Assembly (NCBI RefSeq): GCF_001652275.1
Contig: NZ_LVZK01000003.1
Location: forward strand, 186,001-250,000
DNA: 64,000 bases
Direction: 5' to 3'
Source of the DNA: Peptidiphaga gingivicola
GTDB lineage: Bacteria; Actinomycetota; Actinomycetes; Actinomycetales; Actinomycetaceae
Under the pieces are notes generated by a model that was given only the letters and a program-made list of their open reading frames with translations, searched no databases and had not been told where the DNA came from. A program made the position numbers and the translations under genes. Shown here piece after piece: positions 1-9,829 of the stretch (positions are counted from its first letter, which is position 1; every line of letters starts with the position of its first letter).

Positions 1-603
1 AGATCGGCTGTTTTCCGGGCGTCGTCGCGTCCGTGGAGCGAAGTGGAGACAGGCCCCCGTGGAGCGGAATCGAGACAGGCCTATGGGGCAAAGTGGAGGC
101 AGCCCCCGGGAGCGAAGTGGAGACAGGCCTATGGGGCGAAGTGGAGACGGCCCCCGGGGGAGCGAAGTGGAGGGACGACGGCGGCGCGGCCGCGAAGAGA
201 AGCGAGCTTACCCTGCAAAACGAAACGGACCGACGGCGCCGAACAGGCGGGGAACAAGGCGAGGCGACGCCATGGAATAAGGCGAGGCGGCGCGGTGGAG
301 CGAAGTGGAAGGCGCATGGGAGCGTCGCAGCGGATCGCGTCGATGCGGTCCAGCATGCCGATGTCACAAGGGCGGCCGCTTTGCGCGTTCAACGAGGCGG
401 CAACAGCGTGCCTAGTCCGACGGGAAGTCTCCAAGGCATCCCGTCGGAATGCCTTCAGCCGCCGCTGAAGGGTTCGACCGTTCGGCCGCTGCCATGCCGG
501 AGGCGAATTGCGCCGGTCAACGCGAGAGGCCCGCTCGACGTCGCGGGGCCTTTCGTTGCCAGGCCCTTTGACGGTTGCCAGTCATTCCACGCTTGCGCAC
601 ACG
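1..603. other. Intergenic stretch without a recognised gene
   Basis: No convincing gene lies here. Several overlapping frames are open on the plus strand because the sequence is GC-rich and repetitive, but their translations are Arg/Gly/Ala-rich with no family resemblance. The stretch holds a degenerate 25-bp tandem repeat (33-178) and an imperfect hairpin at 527-551 (arms AGGCCCGC and GCGGGGCCT). In related actinomycetes a DUF3040 gene is followed by mraZ and the cell-wall cluster; if that holds here, mraZ lies beyond the left edge, which is inference. Confidence 0.6.
33..178. repeat. Degenerate 25-bp tandem repeat, about six copies
   Basis: The unit reads roughly GGAGCGAAGTGGAGACAGGC followed by CCCCG or CTATG. 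Copies begin near 33, 59, 85, 109, 134 and 159, and a further partial copy lies near 296. Copies differ by a few substitutions and small indels, so this is an old or slipping array rather than a recent duplication. Confidence 0.75.
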
Positions 604-1008
604 CTACCGGCGGCGGCGCTTCTCCCACTCTTCGGCCTGCTTGGCCATGAAGTCTTGGAAACGGCTGGAGCGAGGAGTCTTTGGCCTCTTCGGCCCGGGA
701 TCGTCGTTCTCCGCCTTTTCGATGGGGAAGGACTTGATGCCGGTCGTCATGTACCACGTCCCGAGGAACATGACGACGATCCCGAGGAGCCCGACGATCT
801 CCATCTCGGCCGAGACGCCGAGGGTGAGGACGGCAATGCCTCCAAAAACGACGAGAAGGCCCAGGACGAGATGGCGAATCGACACCTGGCGTGCCGCAGC
901 CTTCGGCGACGGCTTCGGCTTGAGGGTGTCGGCGAACCCGGGATCCTCGTCGGACAGCTGGGCTTCCAGCTCTTCCAACATCTTCCGTTCGTATTCGGAA
1001 AGGGCCAT
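604..1008 (-). CDS. DUF3040 family membrane protein
   Basis: A 134-residue protein with a charged N-terminus (MALSEYERKMLEELEAQL) typical of DUF3040, then two hydrophobic segments at about residues 45-63 and 68-88, and a basic C-terminal tail ending in a run of Arg. Both termini are therefore likely cytoplasmic. A good ribosome site (GAGGAGA) precedes the ATG. DUF3040 proteins are found throughout actinomycetes, often near dinB and mraZ, and their function is unknown. Here it lies downstream of dinB on the same strand with a gap of about 180 bases, so co-transcription is possible. Confidence 0.85.
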   Translation of the reverse strand: MALSEYERKMLEELEAQLSDEDPGFADTLKPKPSPKAAARQVSIRHLVLGLLVVFGGIAVLTLGVSAEMEIVGLLGIVVMFLGTWYMTTGIKSFPIEKAENDDPGPKRPKTPRSSRFQDFMAKQAEEWEKRRRR

Positions 1009-1184
1009 GGGTTCTCCTCTGTCGTCGGCGTACCTGTTAAGAATATCCCGAAGGTACGAGCGGCAAAAGTCACGTGAGCAACCACGATGTCATAGTTTCT
1101 GGGGCGACGGAGTCCATTCACCTCCGGGTGAACGCGACCTCCCCGGTTTTCGCGGCTTCCCCGATTCTAACGATTCCCTGCGCC

Positions 1185-2522
1185 TCATCCGCCTCCCCCG
1201 TTTTCGGGTCGCCTCTGCCTGTCCGCTTCGGGCCGCCTCTCCTTGTCCGCGCCGATGAGGCTTCCCGGACCGGCGAATGACGGGCCGAATCTGTCGCGAA
1301 TGCGGTCAAGCGCAGCCTCCGCCCGTTCAAGACGGGGATTCACGCCAAAAGCCTGACGCATGCCCTCACCCGCTTGGTCTCCGAATGCCCAGGCCTCGTC
1401 GTCGGAATCCGCGCCCAAAGCCAGCTGCACTCCCTCGCGCTGATCGACTATCTGCTCGGCGCGCAGGCCCAGGAGGCGCAGCCCCTCGCCGGAGACGGCG
1501 ACCGAATCGAAGAGATGTTTAGCGCCCGCGTAGAGGTCAGCCGCCAGATCGGTCGGCCGGGCGAATGTCGTGCTGCGGGTGATGGTCGTGAAATCGGCGA
1601 AGCGAACCTTGATCGCGACCGTCCGGGCGGTCAGATGCGCACGTCGCAGTCTACGCGCGGTGGCATGGGCCTGAGCCAGAAGGATCCTCTCAAGCTTGCC
1701 GCGGTCGGCCACATGTTCGAAGAAGGTCTCCTCTTTGCCGATCGACTTCTCCTCGCGAGAGGTTTGCACGGGACGCGGGTCCTGCCCCATCGCCAATCTG
1801 TACAGATGCGTTCCGTGGGCGCGGCCGAGGATCCTGGCCAGGCGTTCCGGTCCCGCGTCGGCGAGCTCTCCCACCGTTTCGATGCCCTGGTTGGCCAGGC
1901 GCGCCCTCGTTTTCTCTCCCACGCCCCACAACGCCCCCACCGGCAGCCCATGGAGGAAGGCGATCGTGGCCGAGCGGGGTATGAGGAGCAATCCGTCGGG
2001 CTTCGCGTGGGCCGAGGCGATCTTGGCGACGTGCTTCGTCGCGGCGATGCCAACCGACGCCGGAACGCCGACCTCGCGCCGGATGCGCGCCCGCAGATCC
2101 GTGGCGATGCGGACGGGCCCTCCCATGAGGCGCCGCGCGCCGCCGACGTCGAGAAAGGCCTCGTCCACCGAAAGCTTCTCTACAAGCGGGGTGACGTCGT
2201 GCAGTATGTCCATGATTTGCCGCGACACCTCCGAATACCTGCCGGGGCGCGGAGGAATCATCGTCAGATGCGGGCAGGCCCGAAGGGCGCGAGCCACGGG
2301 CATTGCCGAGTTGACGCCGAATTCACGGGCCTCGTAAGAGGCGGCAGAGACGACGCCGCGCTCGGCTCCCCCGACGGCGACCGGCTTGCCCGCGAGCTCC
2401 GGGCGATCGAGCAGCTCGACTGACACGAAGAAGGCGTCCATATCGACGTGGAGTATGCCGACGTCGGAATCGTCGTCGCCCCAGAATCGACGGGCTTCTT
2501 TCGACCGCGGCGCTCGGGACAT
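1185..2522 (-). CDS. dinB: DNA polymerase IV (Y-family translesion polymerase)
   Basis: A 445-residue Y-family polymerase that copies past damaged template bases. The palm motif LHVDMDAFFVSVE carries metal ligands Asp27 and Asp29. SYEAREFGV and LSVDEAFLDV follow, then the helix-hairpin-helix stretch GVGEKTRARL and a little-finger domain. Near the C-terminus GVQLALG resembles a weak sliding-clamp pentapeptide. An upstream in-frame start would add 55 residues, but ATG at 2522 is preceded by a near-perfect GAAAGGAGGA at 5-base spacing, so it is preferred. The divergent methyltransferase starts 113 bases away. I see no LexA box in that gap. Confidence 0.95.
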   Translation of the reverse strand: MSRAPRSKEARRFWGDDDSDVGILHVDMDAFFVSVELLDRPELAGKPVAVGGAERGVVSAASYEAREFGVNSAMPVARALRACPHLTMIPPRPGRYSEVSRQIMDILHDVTPLVEKLSVDEAFLDVGGARRLMGGPVRIATDLRARIRREVGVPASVGIAATKHVAKIASAHAKPDGLLLIPRSATIAFLHGLPVGALWGVGEKTRARLANQGIETVGELADAGPERLARILGRAHGTHLYRLAMGQDPRPVQTSREEKSIGKEETFFEHVADRGKLERILLAQAHATARRLRRAHLTARTVAIKVRFADFTTITRSTTFARPTDLAADLYAGAKHLFDSVAVSGEGLRLLGLRAEQIVDQREGVQLALGADSDDEAWAFGDQAGEGMRQAFGVNPRLERAEAALDRIRDRFGPSFAGPGSLIGADKERRPEADRQRRPENGGGG

Positions 2523-2635
2523 CCGTCCTCCTTTCTCACGCGACAAGCCTACGTTCAGGCTCCGTCGCTTTTCTGACCGCGCGAAACGCCCGGTCCGCCT
2601 GCCACGGCGCCCCCAAGTCTCGGTAGGCTCGTGGC

Positions 2636-3574
2636 ATGAAGCGCGCATCGTCCAGAACCCAGCTGCCCGAGGGGCCCGTCGCAACAACGTACGCCACCGC
2701 GGAACTCGTCAGGGCACGGACCAATCCCTCGCAGGTCCTCCTTCTGCTGAACGGCGTCGAGTCTTCGAGTCTGGACCTGGCCGATCCGGAGTACCTGGAT
2801 TTCGAGTATATGCAGCACATTCGCCTCATACTCGAGTCGCGCTGGGATCAAGGCGGGCGCCGCGCAGTCGAGGCGGGCGTCGAGGGCGGGTCGGCCGAAG
2901 GCGGCCCGCGCCGCATGAGGGTGCTTCATCTGGGAGGCGCAGGCTGCGCGCTCGCCAGGGCGTTGGGCGCCCGCAGGGAGTTGCACCAGGTCGCCGTCGA
3001 AATCGACCCGGAACTGGCCAGGCTGGTGCGCGACTGGTTTCCGCTGCCGCGCTCGCCCTTTCTGAAGATCAGGGTCGGGGATGCCAGGCACGTCCTCGAC
3101 TCGACGAAAGCGAGCTGGAACGCGATCGTCCGCGACGCTTTCACGGGCAGGGAGGTGCCGCCGCATCTGCGAACGGCGGAATCCGCGAAACGAGCGGCCG
3201 ATGTTTTGGAGCCCGGGGGGATTTACGTTCTCAATGCGGTCGCTTCGGCGGGGATTCGGCGGCTTGACGAGGACATCGCGGCCATGGCGGCCGTGTTTGA
3301 CAATATCGTCGCTATAGCGGATCCTGCTGTTTTCAGCGGAAAGCGTTTCGGCAATTTCGTCGTAGCGGGCTCCGACGTGCGTTTTCCGGTTGAGGCGATC
3401 GAGCGGGAAGTGCGCAAATTCCCGCTGCCGACGAAGTTTTTCGACGACGGTGCCTTGCGCTCCCGCGCCGCCTCCGTCAGACCGTTGACGGATTCCCTTG
3501 CAGGATGGCCGAGAGCGACGAGCCCGAGGCAAGGTCGTCCGCATCCTGGGCCGAGGACGTCGGCAAACGAGTAA
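2636..3574 (+). CDS. Spermidine-synthase-like SAM-binding protein
   Basis: A 312-residue protein with a class I Rossmann fold. The glycine-rich nucleotide loop VLHLGGAGCALARALG (about residues 99-114) is followed by the acidic strand end VAVEIDPELA and by VGDARHVL. This is the layout of polyamine-synthase homologues that lack the N-terminal beta domain. Such actinobacterial proteins are usually annotated spermidine synthase, but the aminopropyl-binding motif is not clear here (IVRDAF replaces the usual D-x-x-D-P region), so a methyltransferase-like or other SAM-using role is equally possible. It is divergent from dinB and convergent with the PAC2 gene. The last 30 residues are low-complexity. 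Confidence 0.75.
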   Translation: MKRASSRTQLPEGPVATTYATAELVRARTNPSQVLLLLNGVESSSLDLADPEYLDFEYMQHIRLILESRWDQGGRRAVEAGVEGGSAEGGPRRMRVLHLGGAGCALARALGARRELHQVAVEIDPELARLVRDWFPLPRSPFLKIRVGDARHVLDSTKASWNAIVRDAFTGREVPPHLRTAESAKRAADVLEPGGIYVLNAVASAGIRRLDEDIAAMAAVFDNIVAIADPAVFSGKRFGNFVVAGSDVRFPVEAIEREVRKFPLPTKFFDDGALRSRAASVRPLTDSLAGWPRATSPRQGRPHPGPRTSANE

Positions 3575-3698
3575 GCACTCCGAGTCTGAGTTTAGGCAAA
3601 CTGCCGCAGCGGGACGGAGTGCGCACCTCGGCGACGAATCCGACCGTGCTGCGGGGCTTTGCGACACGGAAGACGGGGCGGCCAGCGAGCGGCGCGGG

Positions 3699-6600
3699 TC
3701 AGGCGGAGTGCTTTCCTCGCCGGCGTTTGACTTGGCCTTGGCCGGGCTCGGGCAGCTGCCCCACGTTCGATGCGGGCAAGCTGGCAGGCGGGACGGAATC
3801 CGCGCCGGCGCCGCCGAGCGGATCTGCCTCGTTCGGCACGGAAATCGCCGGGGCTGCTCCGCCATCCCCCGCCGGGCCGATTTCGTTAGCGGCCGCATCG
3901 TTTGACGCACCGTCAGAGGGCTCGTCTTCACCGGGAGATTCAGGGTTCTCACCCGTGAGCCCTGCGCCGTCGGGCGCCATTTCGCCCGAGGCGGGAGCGT
4001 CGCCGTCGGTCTCCGCCGGAGCTTCCTGTTCGGCCTTTTCGCTGGCGGCCTCAGCCAGGGCGTCCGCTTCGGGGGAATCTTTCAACACGAGGGTCTGCAT
4101 CCGTTCTAGCGCCGAGTGTCTGGGAGTGTCCCCCGCGGACAGCGCGGCGCCAAAAACGTGAGGAGCGAAGACGATGTTGTGGGACGCATTCGCGTCCTCC
4201 TGAGATACGACGGTCTCGCTCTCGCGTCCGAATCCGAGAGCTTCGTCCCAGCCTCGAACTGGCCATGCGTCGACGTCGCCGCCTTGGGCGCCGGATGGGA
4301 TGAAGCCCTCCTCGGACCCGTCGGCCTCGTACCCAACTGCCTGGCCCCCGTCGCCCGTTGTGAAAGAAACTCCTTCGAATTCGCGGGGCGAGCCCTCCCC
4401 GCCAGCGGGCAGGGTGCCCGGCCCTCCGAATGCGCGCGACGATTCGAGTGGGTCGGATGAGTCGAACGCAGCGGGCTCGAACGAGCCGGCCGAATCGAAT
4501 GAAACAGGCGGTTCAAGCTCGTTGGGCCGCTCCCAAGCCTCAGGATTCTCAGCTGAGCCCGCCCCGCTCGGCGGCCCGGCCATCGCGCTGTCCGCCAAGG
4601 CGCCGTCGACCACGGACACGCGCTCTGCAGAGCTTTCGGCCGGTGCGCCGTCCGCGTTGGAAGGCTGCTCGGCGGAGTCCCCCATCATCGACTCGATGAC
4701 TTCCGACTCCGTGATGAGAAGGCCGGCATTTGCCTCAGTCTCGGCAGCGGCTGCCTCGAAGCCGACGGCTTGATCTTCGGAGCCCGCGTCGGCGGCGTCC
4801 AAGATCGCGCCGTCGCCTTCCGCACCTTCGGCATCCTCGCCGGGAATGCCGTTTTCGCCGAAATCTTGCACGTGACCCTCGGGGGCGCTCCAGCCGGAGC
4901 TTTCGATCGCGGCGACGTCGATGTACCCCGAAGCAGAAAGCGGCTCAAGAGTCTCCGCCGGGTCTAAAACTTCGCCGGGCTCCCCGTTCTGCTCCGACGG
5001 ATCTGGAGCGTCAGGCAAATTCTTCAAGAACGCCTTGATCCGCCCCAAAGCTGAGAGCGGCTCAAGAGTCTCGTCCGGCTCGAGGACTTCGCCGGGTTCG
5101 TTGTCAGCGGACTTTCCCGTGCTTTCAATGCCGTTGAGATCCCGGGCCTCTTGAATGCCGCTAAGCTCACGCCGGTCCTCAACGTCGGCGAATTCTTGGG
5201 AACCCTCGACGCCGACCGATTCTTGCGCGCCCTCAACGCCGGCAAACGCTCGAGCATCCTCAGTGTCCGCGATTTCCTCAACGGCCCCGCCCTCAACGCC
5301 GACCGCTTCCTCGGTTCCGGCAAGCTCCTCGGCACCTGCGTGCCCGTAGGGCTCGGCCTGCTCGCGGAGGCCGTCTTTTTCGCCGTCTAGATCGGCCTCG
5401 CCGACGGCGTAAGCCTCGCGTCCGCCGTCCTCGCCAGTTCCGCTCTCCTCGGCTCCAGCGGCGCTTCCGAATTCTCCCGCATTGTCGGCTTCGACGTCGG
5501 CCTGCAGAGCCTCTTCTTGATTCTCACGTTTGGAAGCGCCGCTACGGTCGTCGCCCAGATTCGACGCATCGCCCCTCGTCGGGTCCGATTCCCCGCGGGC
5601 TTCTGGGTCCGATTCCCCGCCGACGACGCCGACGTCGCCAAACCCCGCTGCGACGCCAGAGCGATCGCGTGCGTCAACTGCCTCAGCCGGAACGTCCGAT
5701 TCAGCCGCACTGTCCGATTCAACAGGAACGTCCGATTCAGCCGCACTGTTCGTGAGTGCAACATCCTTCGAGCCGCTCCCGGCTTCCTCGGAGACGGTCG
5801 AAAAATCCTCGTCGCTTTCAAAACCGACGGCGGCCTCCGCCTCGGCAGCGGCCTCGCCTTCGACCTCGGCGGCGTCAGCGGCCGGCGCTTCGGGTCCGGC
5901 GATGTCCGCCTCTTCGGGCTCGAAAGCATCGGCGACGCCCGCGCCCGCTCCGCTCTCTGCGGCTTCGGCGTCGGCGTCCGCGCCGTCGGCTTCGTTCTCG
6001 CCGACAGCCGAGCCTTCAGCGGGATCGGCGACGCTTTCCGCGGCGCCCTCGGGGCTTTCGGCCGCTTGCGCATCGGTTGCGACGTCGGCGGCCTCTTCGG
6101 CGGAGCCCCTGCTGTCTCCCTCGTCGTCTGCGGGGCGTTCAGGCGCCTCGGCGGCGGCCCCGGCCTGATGGCTTCTCATGGCTGAAACGTCGAATGCGGG
6201 GCTTTCGCCCACGCCGGGCTCACCGGGAAGAAAGCCCTGGTAGCGCTCCATCTTGCGCAACAGCCCCTGCGGATCGAAGGTCTTTTCCGAAGCCGAGGCG
6301 CGCGGCGAGGAGACCCCCGCGAGGAACTGCTCGGCGGCGCGGCCGATTTCGTCCACCGTGGGGACCCGCAGTTCCGGCTTGGGCGCGGTGACGTATCCGC
6401 GCACGGAGCCGTTGGCGTCGTAGTCTTTTTCGAGCTTGTCGATGAACTGGGCCAGCTCCTCGTTGCCCTCGATGGCCGAAGAGTAGGCTTCGACCTCTTC
6501 GGCAGCGGCCTGTTCCAGATCGCCCAAGGGGAAGTAGAGCCCGCTGAGCGACGACGTCAGCCCGAGGGCTCCGGCAGCCCCGGTGAAATAACGATCGCCG

Positions 6601-7181
6601 GCCAGATAGACGGGCACGCGAACGGCGACATTGGTATGCGAGATGCCCAGCTTCGCCGTATGGAACTCGACATAGTCGGCGAAACTGGCGGTGAACCAGA
6701 AGTCCGCCTCAAATACCTGGTCTTCGCGCTTGTCGGCGGTGCGGACCACCATATCGGCCGGCCTCGTGTGAGGAGTGGCCGAGGGGACGGCCGTAAAGGA
6801 GAAGGTCGACTTCACACCGAACCTCTCAATGATGTCGATCATGTCCGCCAGCAGCGCGTCCCACTGAAAATCGGGCTCGGCGCCGTGCAAATGCAGGAAG
6901 GGCTGGCCCTCGACGTCGCTCGCATGCGAAAGTACGATTCCGCTGCGGCGCATGTCGACGAGCCGACCGTCCTTGTAATTCATAAGCGGCCGCTGGGATC
7001 GATAGTCGATGAGCGGATCGGAGTTGAACAATGCGGCGGCCCCGCCGTCAAGCGGACTGAGCGACAGAGATATCAGCTGGCCGACCGCGCCGGCGTCCAC
7101 GGCCGGATCCACTAGATTGAGAACCAAACGCTCGACGCGCTCGGGCCCCTCAGCCTCTGGAAACGATACGAAGTGCCCCAT
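3699..7181 (-). CDS. PAC2 family protein with a very long acidic tail
   Basis: A 1160-residue protein. Residues 1 to about 295 match the PAC2 (proteasome assembly chaperone 2-like) fold seen in actinobacterial proteins of about 300 residues: a start resembling MGHFVSFPEAEGPERVERLV, then LVDPAVDAGAVG, LNYKDGR-type strands and the SHTNVAVRVPVYL segment. A short conserved linker runs to about 335. The remaining 815 residues are Glu/Ala/Ser/Asp/Gly-rich, with repeated elements such as GEVLEPDETLEPLSA and its near copy GEVLDPAETLEPLSA, runs of VEG-x-x-E-x-x, and a basic end KRRRGKHSA. The ribosome site AGGAGAGGAG precedes the ATG. The tail has no recognised domain and is probably disordered. Confidence 0.8.
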   Translation of the reverse strand: MGHFVSFPEAEGPERVERLVLNLVDPAVDAGAVGQLISLSLSPLDGGAAALFNSDPLIDYRSQRPLMNYKDGRLVDMRRSGIVLSHASDVEGQPFLHLHGAEPDFQWDALLADMIDIIERFGVKSTFSFTAVPSATPHTRPADMVVRTADKREDQVFEADFWFTASFADYVEFHTAKLGISHTNVAVRVPVYLAGDRYFTGAAGALGLTSSLSGLYFPLGDLEQAAAEEVEAYSSAIEGNEELAQFIDKLEKDYDANGSVRGYVTAPKPELRVPTVDEIGRAAEQFLAGVSSPRASASEKTFDPQGLLRKMERYQGFLPGEPGVGESPAFDVSAMRSHQAGAAAEAPERPADDEGDSRGSAEEAADVATDAQAAESPEGAAESVADPAEGSAVGENEADGADADAEAAESGAGAGVADAFEPEEADIAGPEAPAADAAEVEGEAAAEAEAAVGFESDEDFSTVSEEAGSGSKDVALTNSAAESDVPVESDSAAESDVPAEAVDARDRSGVAAGFGDVGVVGGESDPEARGESDPTRGDASNLGDDRSGASKRENQEEALQADVEADNAGEFGSAAGAEESGTGEDGGREAYAVGEADLDGEKDGLREQAEPYGHAGAEELAGTEEAVGVEGGAVEEIADTEDARAFAGVEGAQESVGVEGSQEFADVEDRRELSGIQEARDLNGIESTGKSADNEPGEVLEPDETLEPLSALGRIKAFLKNLPDAPDPSEQNGEPGEVLDPAETLEPLSASGYIDVAAIESSGWSAPEGHVQDFGENGIPGEDAEGAEGDGAILDAADAGSEDQAVGFEAAAAETEANAGLLITESEVIESMMGDSAEQPSNADGAPAESSAERVSVVDGALADSAMAGPPSGAGSAENPEAWERPNELEPPVSFDSAGSFEPAAFDSSDPLESSRAFGGPGTLPAGGEGSPREFEGVSFTTGDGGQAVGYEADGSEEGFIPSGAQGGDVDAWPVRGWDEALGFGRESETVVSQEDANASHNIVFAPHVFGAALSAGDTPRHSALERMQTLVLKDSPEADALAEAASEKAEQEAPAETDGDAPASGEMAPDGAGLTGENPESPGEDEPSDGASNDAAANEIGPAGDGGAAPAISVPNEADPLGGAGADSVPPASLPASNVGQLPEPGQGQVKRRRGKHSA

Positions 7182-7408
7182 GTGTCTCCTCTCCTCGCCC
7201 TCTACTTTGCCATAAGCTTCCCCGCCGCTTCGACTTGCCGAATGGGCCTTTCTACAGGCCGTGTTATTCGCGACACGCCGGCGTTCAACGGTTTCGACGT
7301 GGTAATACTACCCATCGTTTTTCGACCGCATAAGGGCGTGCTGATTAGCTTCGACGGCCCGTGTGGCCGATAATTGTGTGGTCGATTTTCCCCGTTTCAG
7401 GATTGTCC

Positions 7409-9652
7409 ATGGGTGAGTTATCCGCGCGTTCGCGCGCAATCGCCGACGAGCAAGGCTTTGTCGAGACGGCGTATGCCGCACTCGACCGCCAACGCGAGGC
7501 CTATTCCGAACGTCTGCGCGAGGTTCGAGCGCAACAGGGCCACGAAAGCGCGGGCGCCCTCTCCGAGCGCGACTCCTTTGCGACCCATTACGAGGACAAT
7601 CTCATACGTTTGCGCAACGTCGAGAATCGCCTGGTCATGGGACGCCTCGACTTCACAGACGGCGAAACCGAGCACATCGGGCGCATCGGCCTCAAGGACG
7701 AAGACCAGGAGATCATTCTCCTCGACTGGCGAACCCCGCAGGCCGAGCCCTTTTACAGGGCCACCGCGGCCGAGCCCGGCGACGTCGTTCGCCGCAGGCA
7801 CATTCAAACCCGGATGCGCGACGTCGTCGGCGTGGAGGACGAATTGCTGGACGCCGAAGCCTCCGACGGGCTGAGCGACCTCAACCTCACCGGGGAAGGC
7901 GCCTTGATGGCGGCGATGGCGACGGCCCGCGACGGAAAGATGAGCGACATCGTCGCCACGATCCAAGCCGAGCAGGATCGAATCATTCGGGCCGATTCGA
8001 ACGGAATACTCGTCGTTCAAGGAGGGCCTGGGACCGGCAAGACGGCCGTCGCGCTCCACCGCGCAGCCTACCTTCTTTACACCCAACGCGAGCGGCTTTC
8101 TCGTTCGGGCGTTCTCATCGTGGGCCCCTCCCCCGTGTTCTTACGGTACATCGACCAAGTCCTTCCGAGCCTGGGCGAGTCCGACATCGTTTCGACGACG
8201 GTGACCGGGCTGCTTCCGGGGGTCGAGGCGACGGGGGCCGACACCCCGCAAGCCGCGCGGATCAAAGGCTCGTCCGTCTGGAGGACCATCGCGGCGAACG
8301 CCGTGCGCAACGTCCTCGAACGCCCGCTCGATCGCCCCGTCTCCTTCACGATCGACTCGAGCCCCGTGACCCTCACGCCCTCACACGTCGAGGCCGCGCA
8401 GCAGCGCGCTCGGCGCGGAGGGCGGCCCCACAACGAGGCCCGTGAAACGTACGCGAGAATCCTCGTCGAAGAGCTCGCAAACCAGGTGGCCGCGCACAAA
8501 GAAATGGCGCTGGAAGACGCCGGCTGGATAGTCGACGAGGTTGTGTCTTCGCGTGAGGCTCGGCGCGAAATCAACCTCCGATGGCTGCCTTCCTCTCCCG
8601 TCCAGCTGCTCGAGCGGCTTTACGCGCGCCCGCGCCTGCTCGCCATGTGCGCCCCCGAGCTTTCGCCCGAGGAGATCGAGGAGGTTCGCCGGCCGAAAGG
8701 CAGCCCGATCACGGCCGCCGACATCCCCATCCTCGACGAGCTCGCCGAATGCCTCGGCCCTTTCCGCACCGACTTCGAGAAGCGCCAACGAGCCGCGGCG
8801 CAGGCGCGCGACGCCGAGCTTTCCGAGTACGTCAAGGAAACGATGAGTTCGATGAACCTCGGCGGCGGCATCGTCAACCTCGAACAGCTGACCGAGCGCG
8901 CGGCCGGTTCGGGGCCTCAGTCGAGCCTTGCGGACCGCGCCTCCGCGGATCGAACATGGACCTACGGACACATTGTGGTCGACGAGGCGCAGGAGCTTTC
9001 TCCGATGCAGTGGGAGATGCTCGCCCGCCGCTGTCCGACGAGGTCGATGACGGTCGTCGGCGACCTCGACCAGCGTCCGGACGGCTCGCCCTCGGGCGGC
9101 TGGGCGAGCATCCTCGGACGGCTTGGATCGAGCGCTCGGATCGAGAACCTCACGGTCTCCTACAGGACTCCGGCGACGATCCTCCGCTCCGCCGGGCGAA
9201 CCCTCGCCGCGGCGGGCGTTTCCGTGCTGCCCGTCGAGGCCGCCCGCGACCTTCCCGACTGCCTCGCCTTCACTGCGATCGAGGCGGACGGGCGAGAGGG
9301 CGCCGTCGTCCGATCGGTCAAGGAGCGCCGCGCCTGGTTGGACGGAGAGTACGGCCCGGGTGAGGGAACGCTGGCGGTCATCGTCCCCTCCGATTTGCGC
9401 GAAGGCATTGCGGAGGCGCTGGCCGGGGACCCCGGGCTCGCGGAGTACGTGAAGGCCGACTCCGCCGGCCTGGCGCGCATAGGCGTCTTGTCCGCAATAG
9501 AGGCCAAGGGTTTGGAGTACGACGCCGTCGTGCTGGTCGAACCCTCGCGCGTGCTGGCCGAAGGCCCCGGCAATCTTTACGTTGCGATGACCCGCCCCAC
9601 CCGCCGCCTTGACGTTCTCTATTCGGGCGAGCTTCCCGCCGGCATGGCTTGA
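7409..9652 (+). CDS. HelD-type UvrD-like helicase, RNA-polymerase-associated
   Basis: A 747-residue superfamily 1 ATPase. A coiled N-terminal arm (Tyr/Arg-rich, residues 1-70) precedes an IGRIGLKDED...LLDWRTPQAEPFY block characteristic of actinobacterial HelD. Walker A GGPGTGKT lies near residues 205-212 and the Walker B-like VVDEAQELSP near 520, with motif VI-like VAMTRPTRRL at the end. HelD proteins clear stalled RNA polymerase from DNA, and some actinobacterial members give rifamycin tolerance. Whether this one does cannot be read from the sequence. ATG at 7409 matches the family start; a GTG at 7361 would add 16 residues. A GATAAT at 7368-7373 could be the -10 element. Confidence 0.85.
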   Translation: MGELSARSRAIADEQGFVETAYAALDRQREAYSERLREVRAQQGHESAGALSERDSFATHYEDNLIRLRNVENRLVMGRLDFTDGETEHIGRIGLKDEDQEIILLDWRTPQAEPFYRATAAEPGDVVRRRHIQTRMRDVVGVEDELLDAEASDGLSDLNLTGEGALMAAMATARDGKMSDIVATIQAEQDRIIRADSNGILVVQGGPGTGKTAVALHRAAYLLYTQRERLSRSGVLIVGPSPVFLRYIDQVLPSLGESDIVSTTVTGLLPGVEATGADTPQAARIKGSSVWRTIAANAVRNVLERPLDRPVSFTIDSSPVTLTPSHVEAAQQRARRGGRPHNEARETYARILVEELANQVAAHKEMALEDAGWIVDEVVSSREARREINLRWLPSSPVQLLERLYARPRLLAMCAPELSPEEIEEVRRPKGSPITAADIPILDELAECLGPFRTDFEKRQRAAAQARDAELSEYVKETMSSMNLGGGIVNLEQLTERAAGSGPQSSLADRASADRTWTYGHIVVDEAQELSPMQWEMLARRCPTRSMTVVGDLDQRPDGSPSGGWASILGRLGSSARIENLTVSYRTPATILRSAGRTLAAAGVSVLPVEAARDLPDCLAFTAIEADGREGAVVRSVKERRAWLDGEYGPGEGTLAVIVPSDLREGIAEALAGDPGLAEYVKADSAGLARIGVLSAIEAKGLEYDAVVLVEPSRVLAEGPGNLYVAMTRPTRRLDVLYSGELPAGMA

Positions 9653-9829
9653 CGTCGCACAGGCCGACGCCGGTCAAACCGACGCCGCGCCTCCCGCCCG
9701 GAGAGCCCGCCTCTTTCTGAGGCGATCGGCTCAAGCTGCAGTCGGCCCGAATTGCGGACAATCCTCATTTTCGATCCGATCTGCTGTACGGTTTGTCTTC
9801 GGCACACATTTCACCGCAAGGAAGGCAAG

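Noticed and set aside
33-650. Open frames at the left edge
   Set aside because: They run through a 25-bp repeat and then across the DUF3040 3' end; composition is Arg/Gly-rich with no motif.
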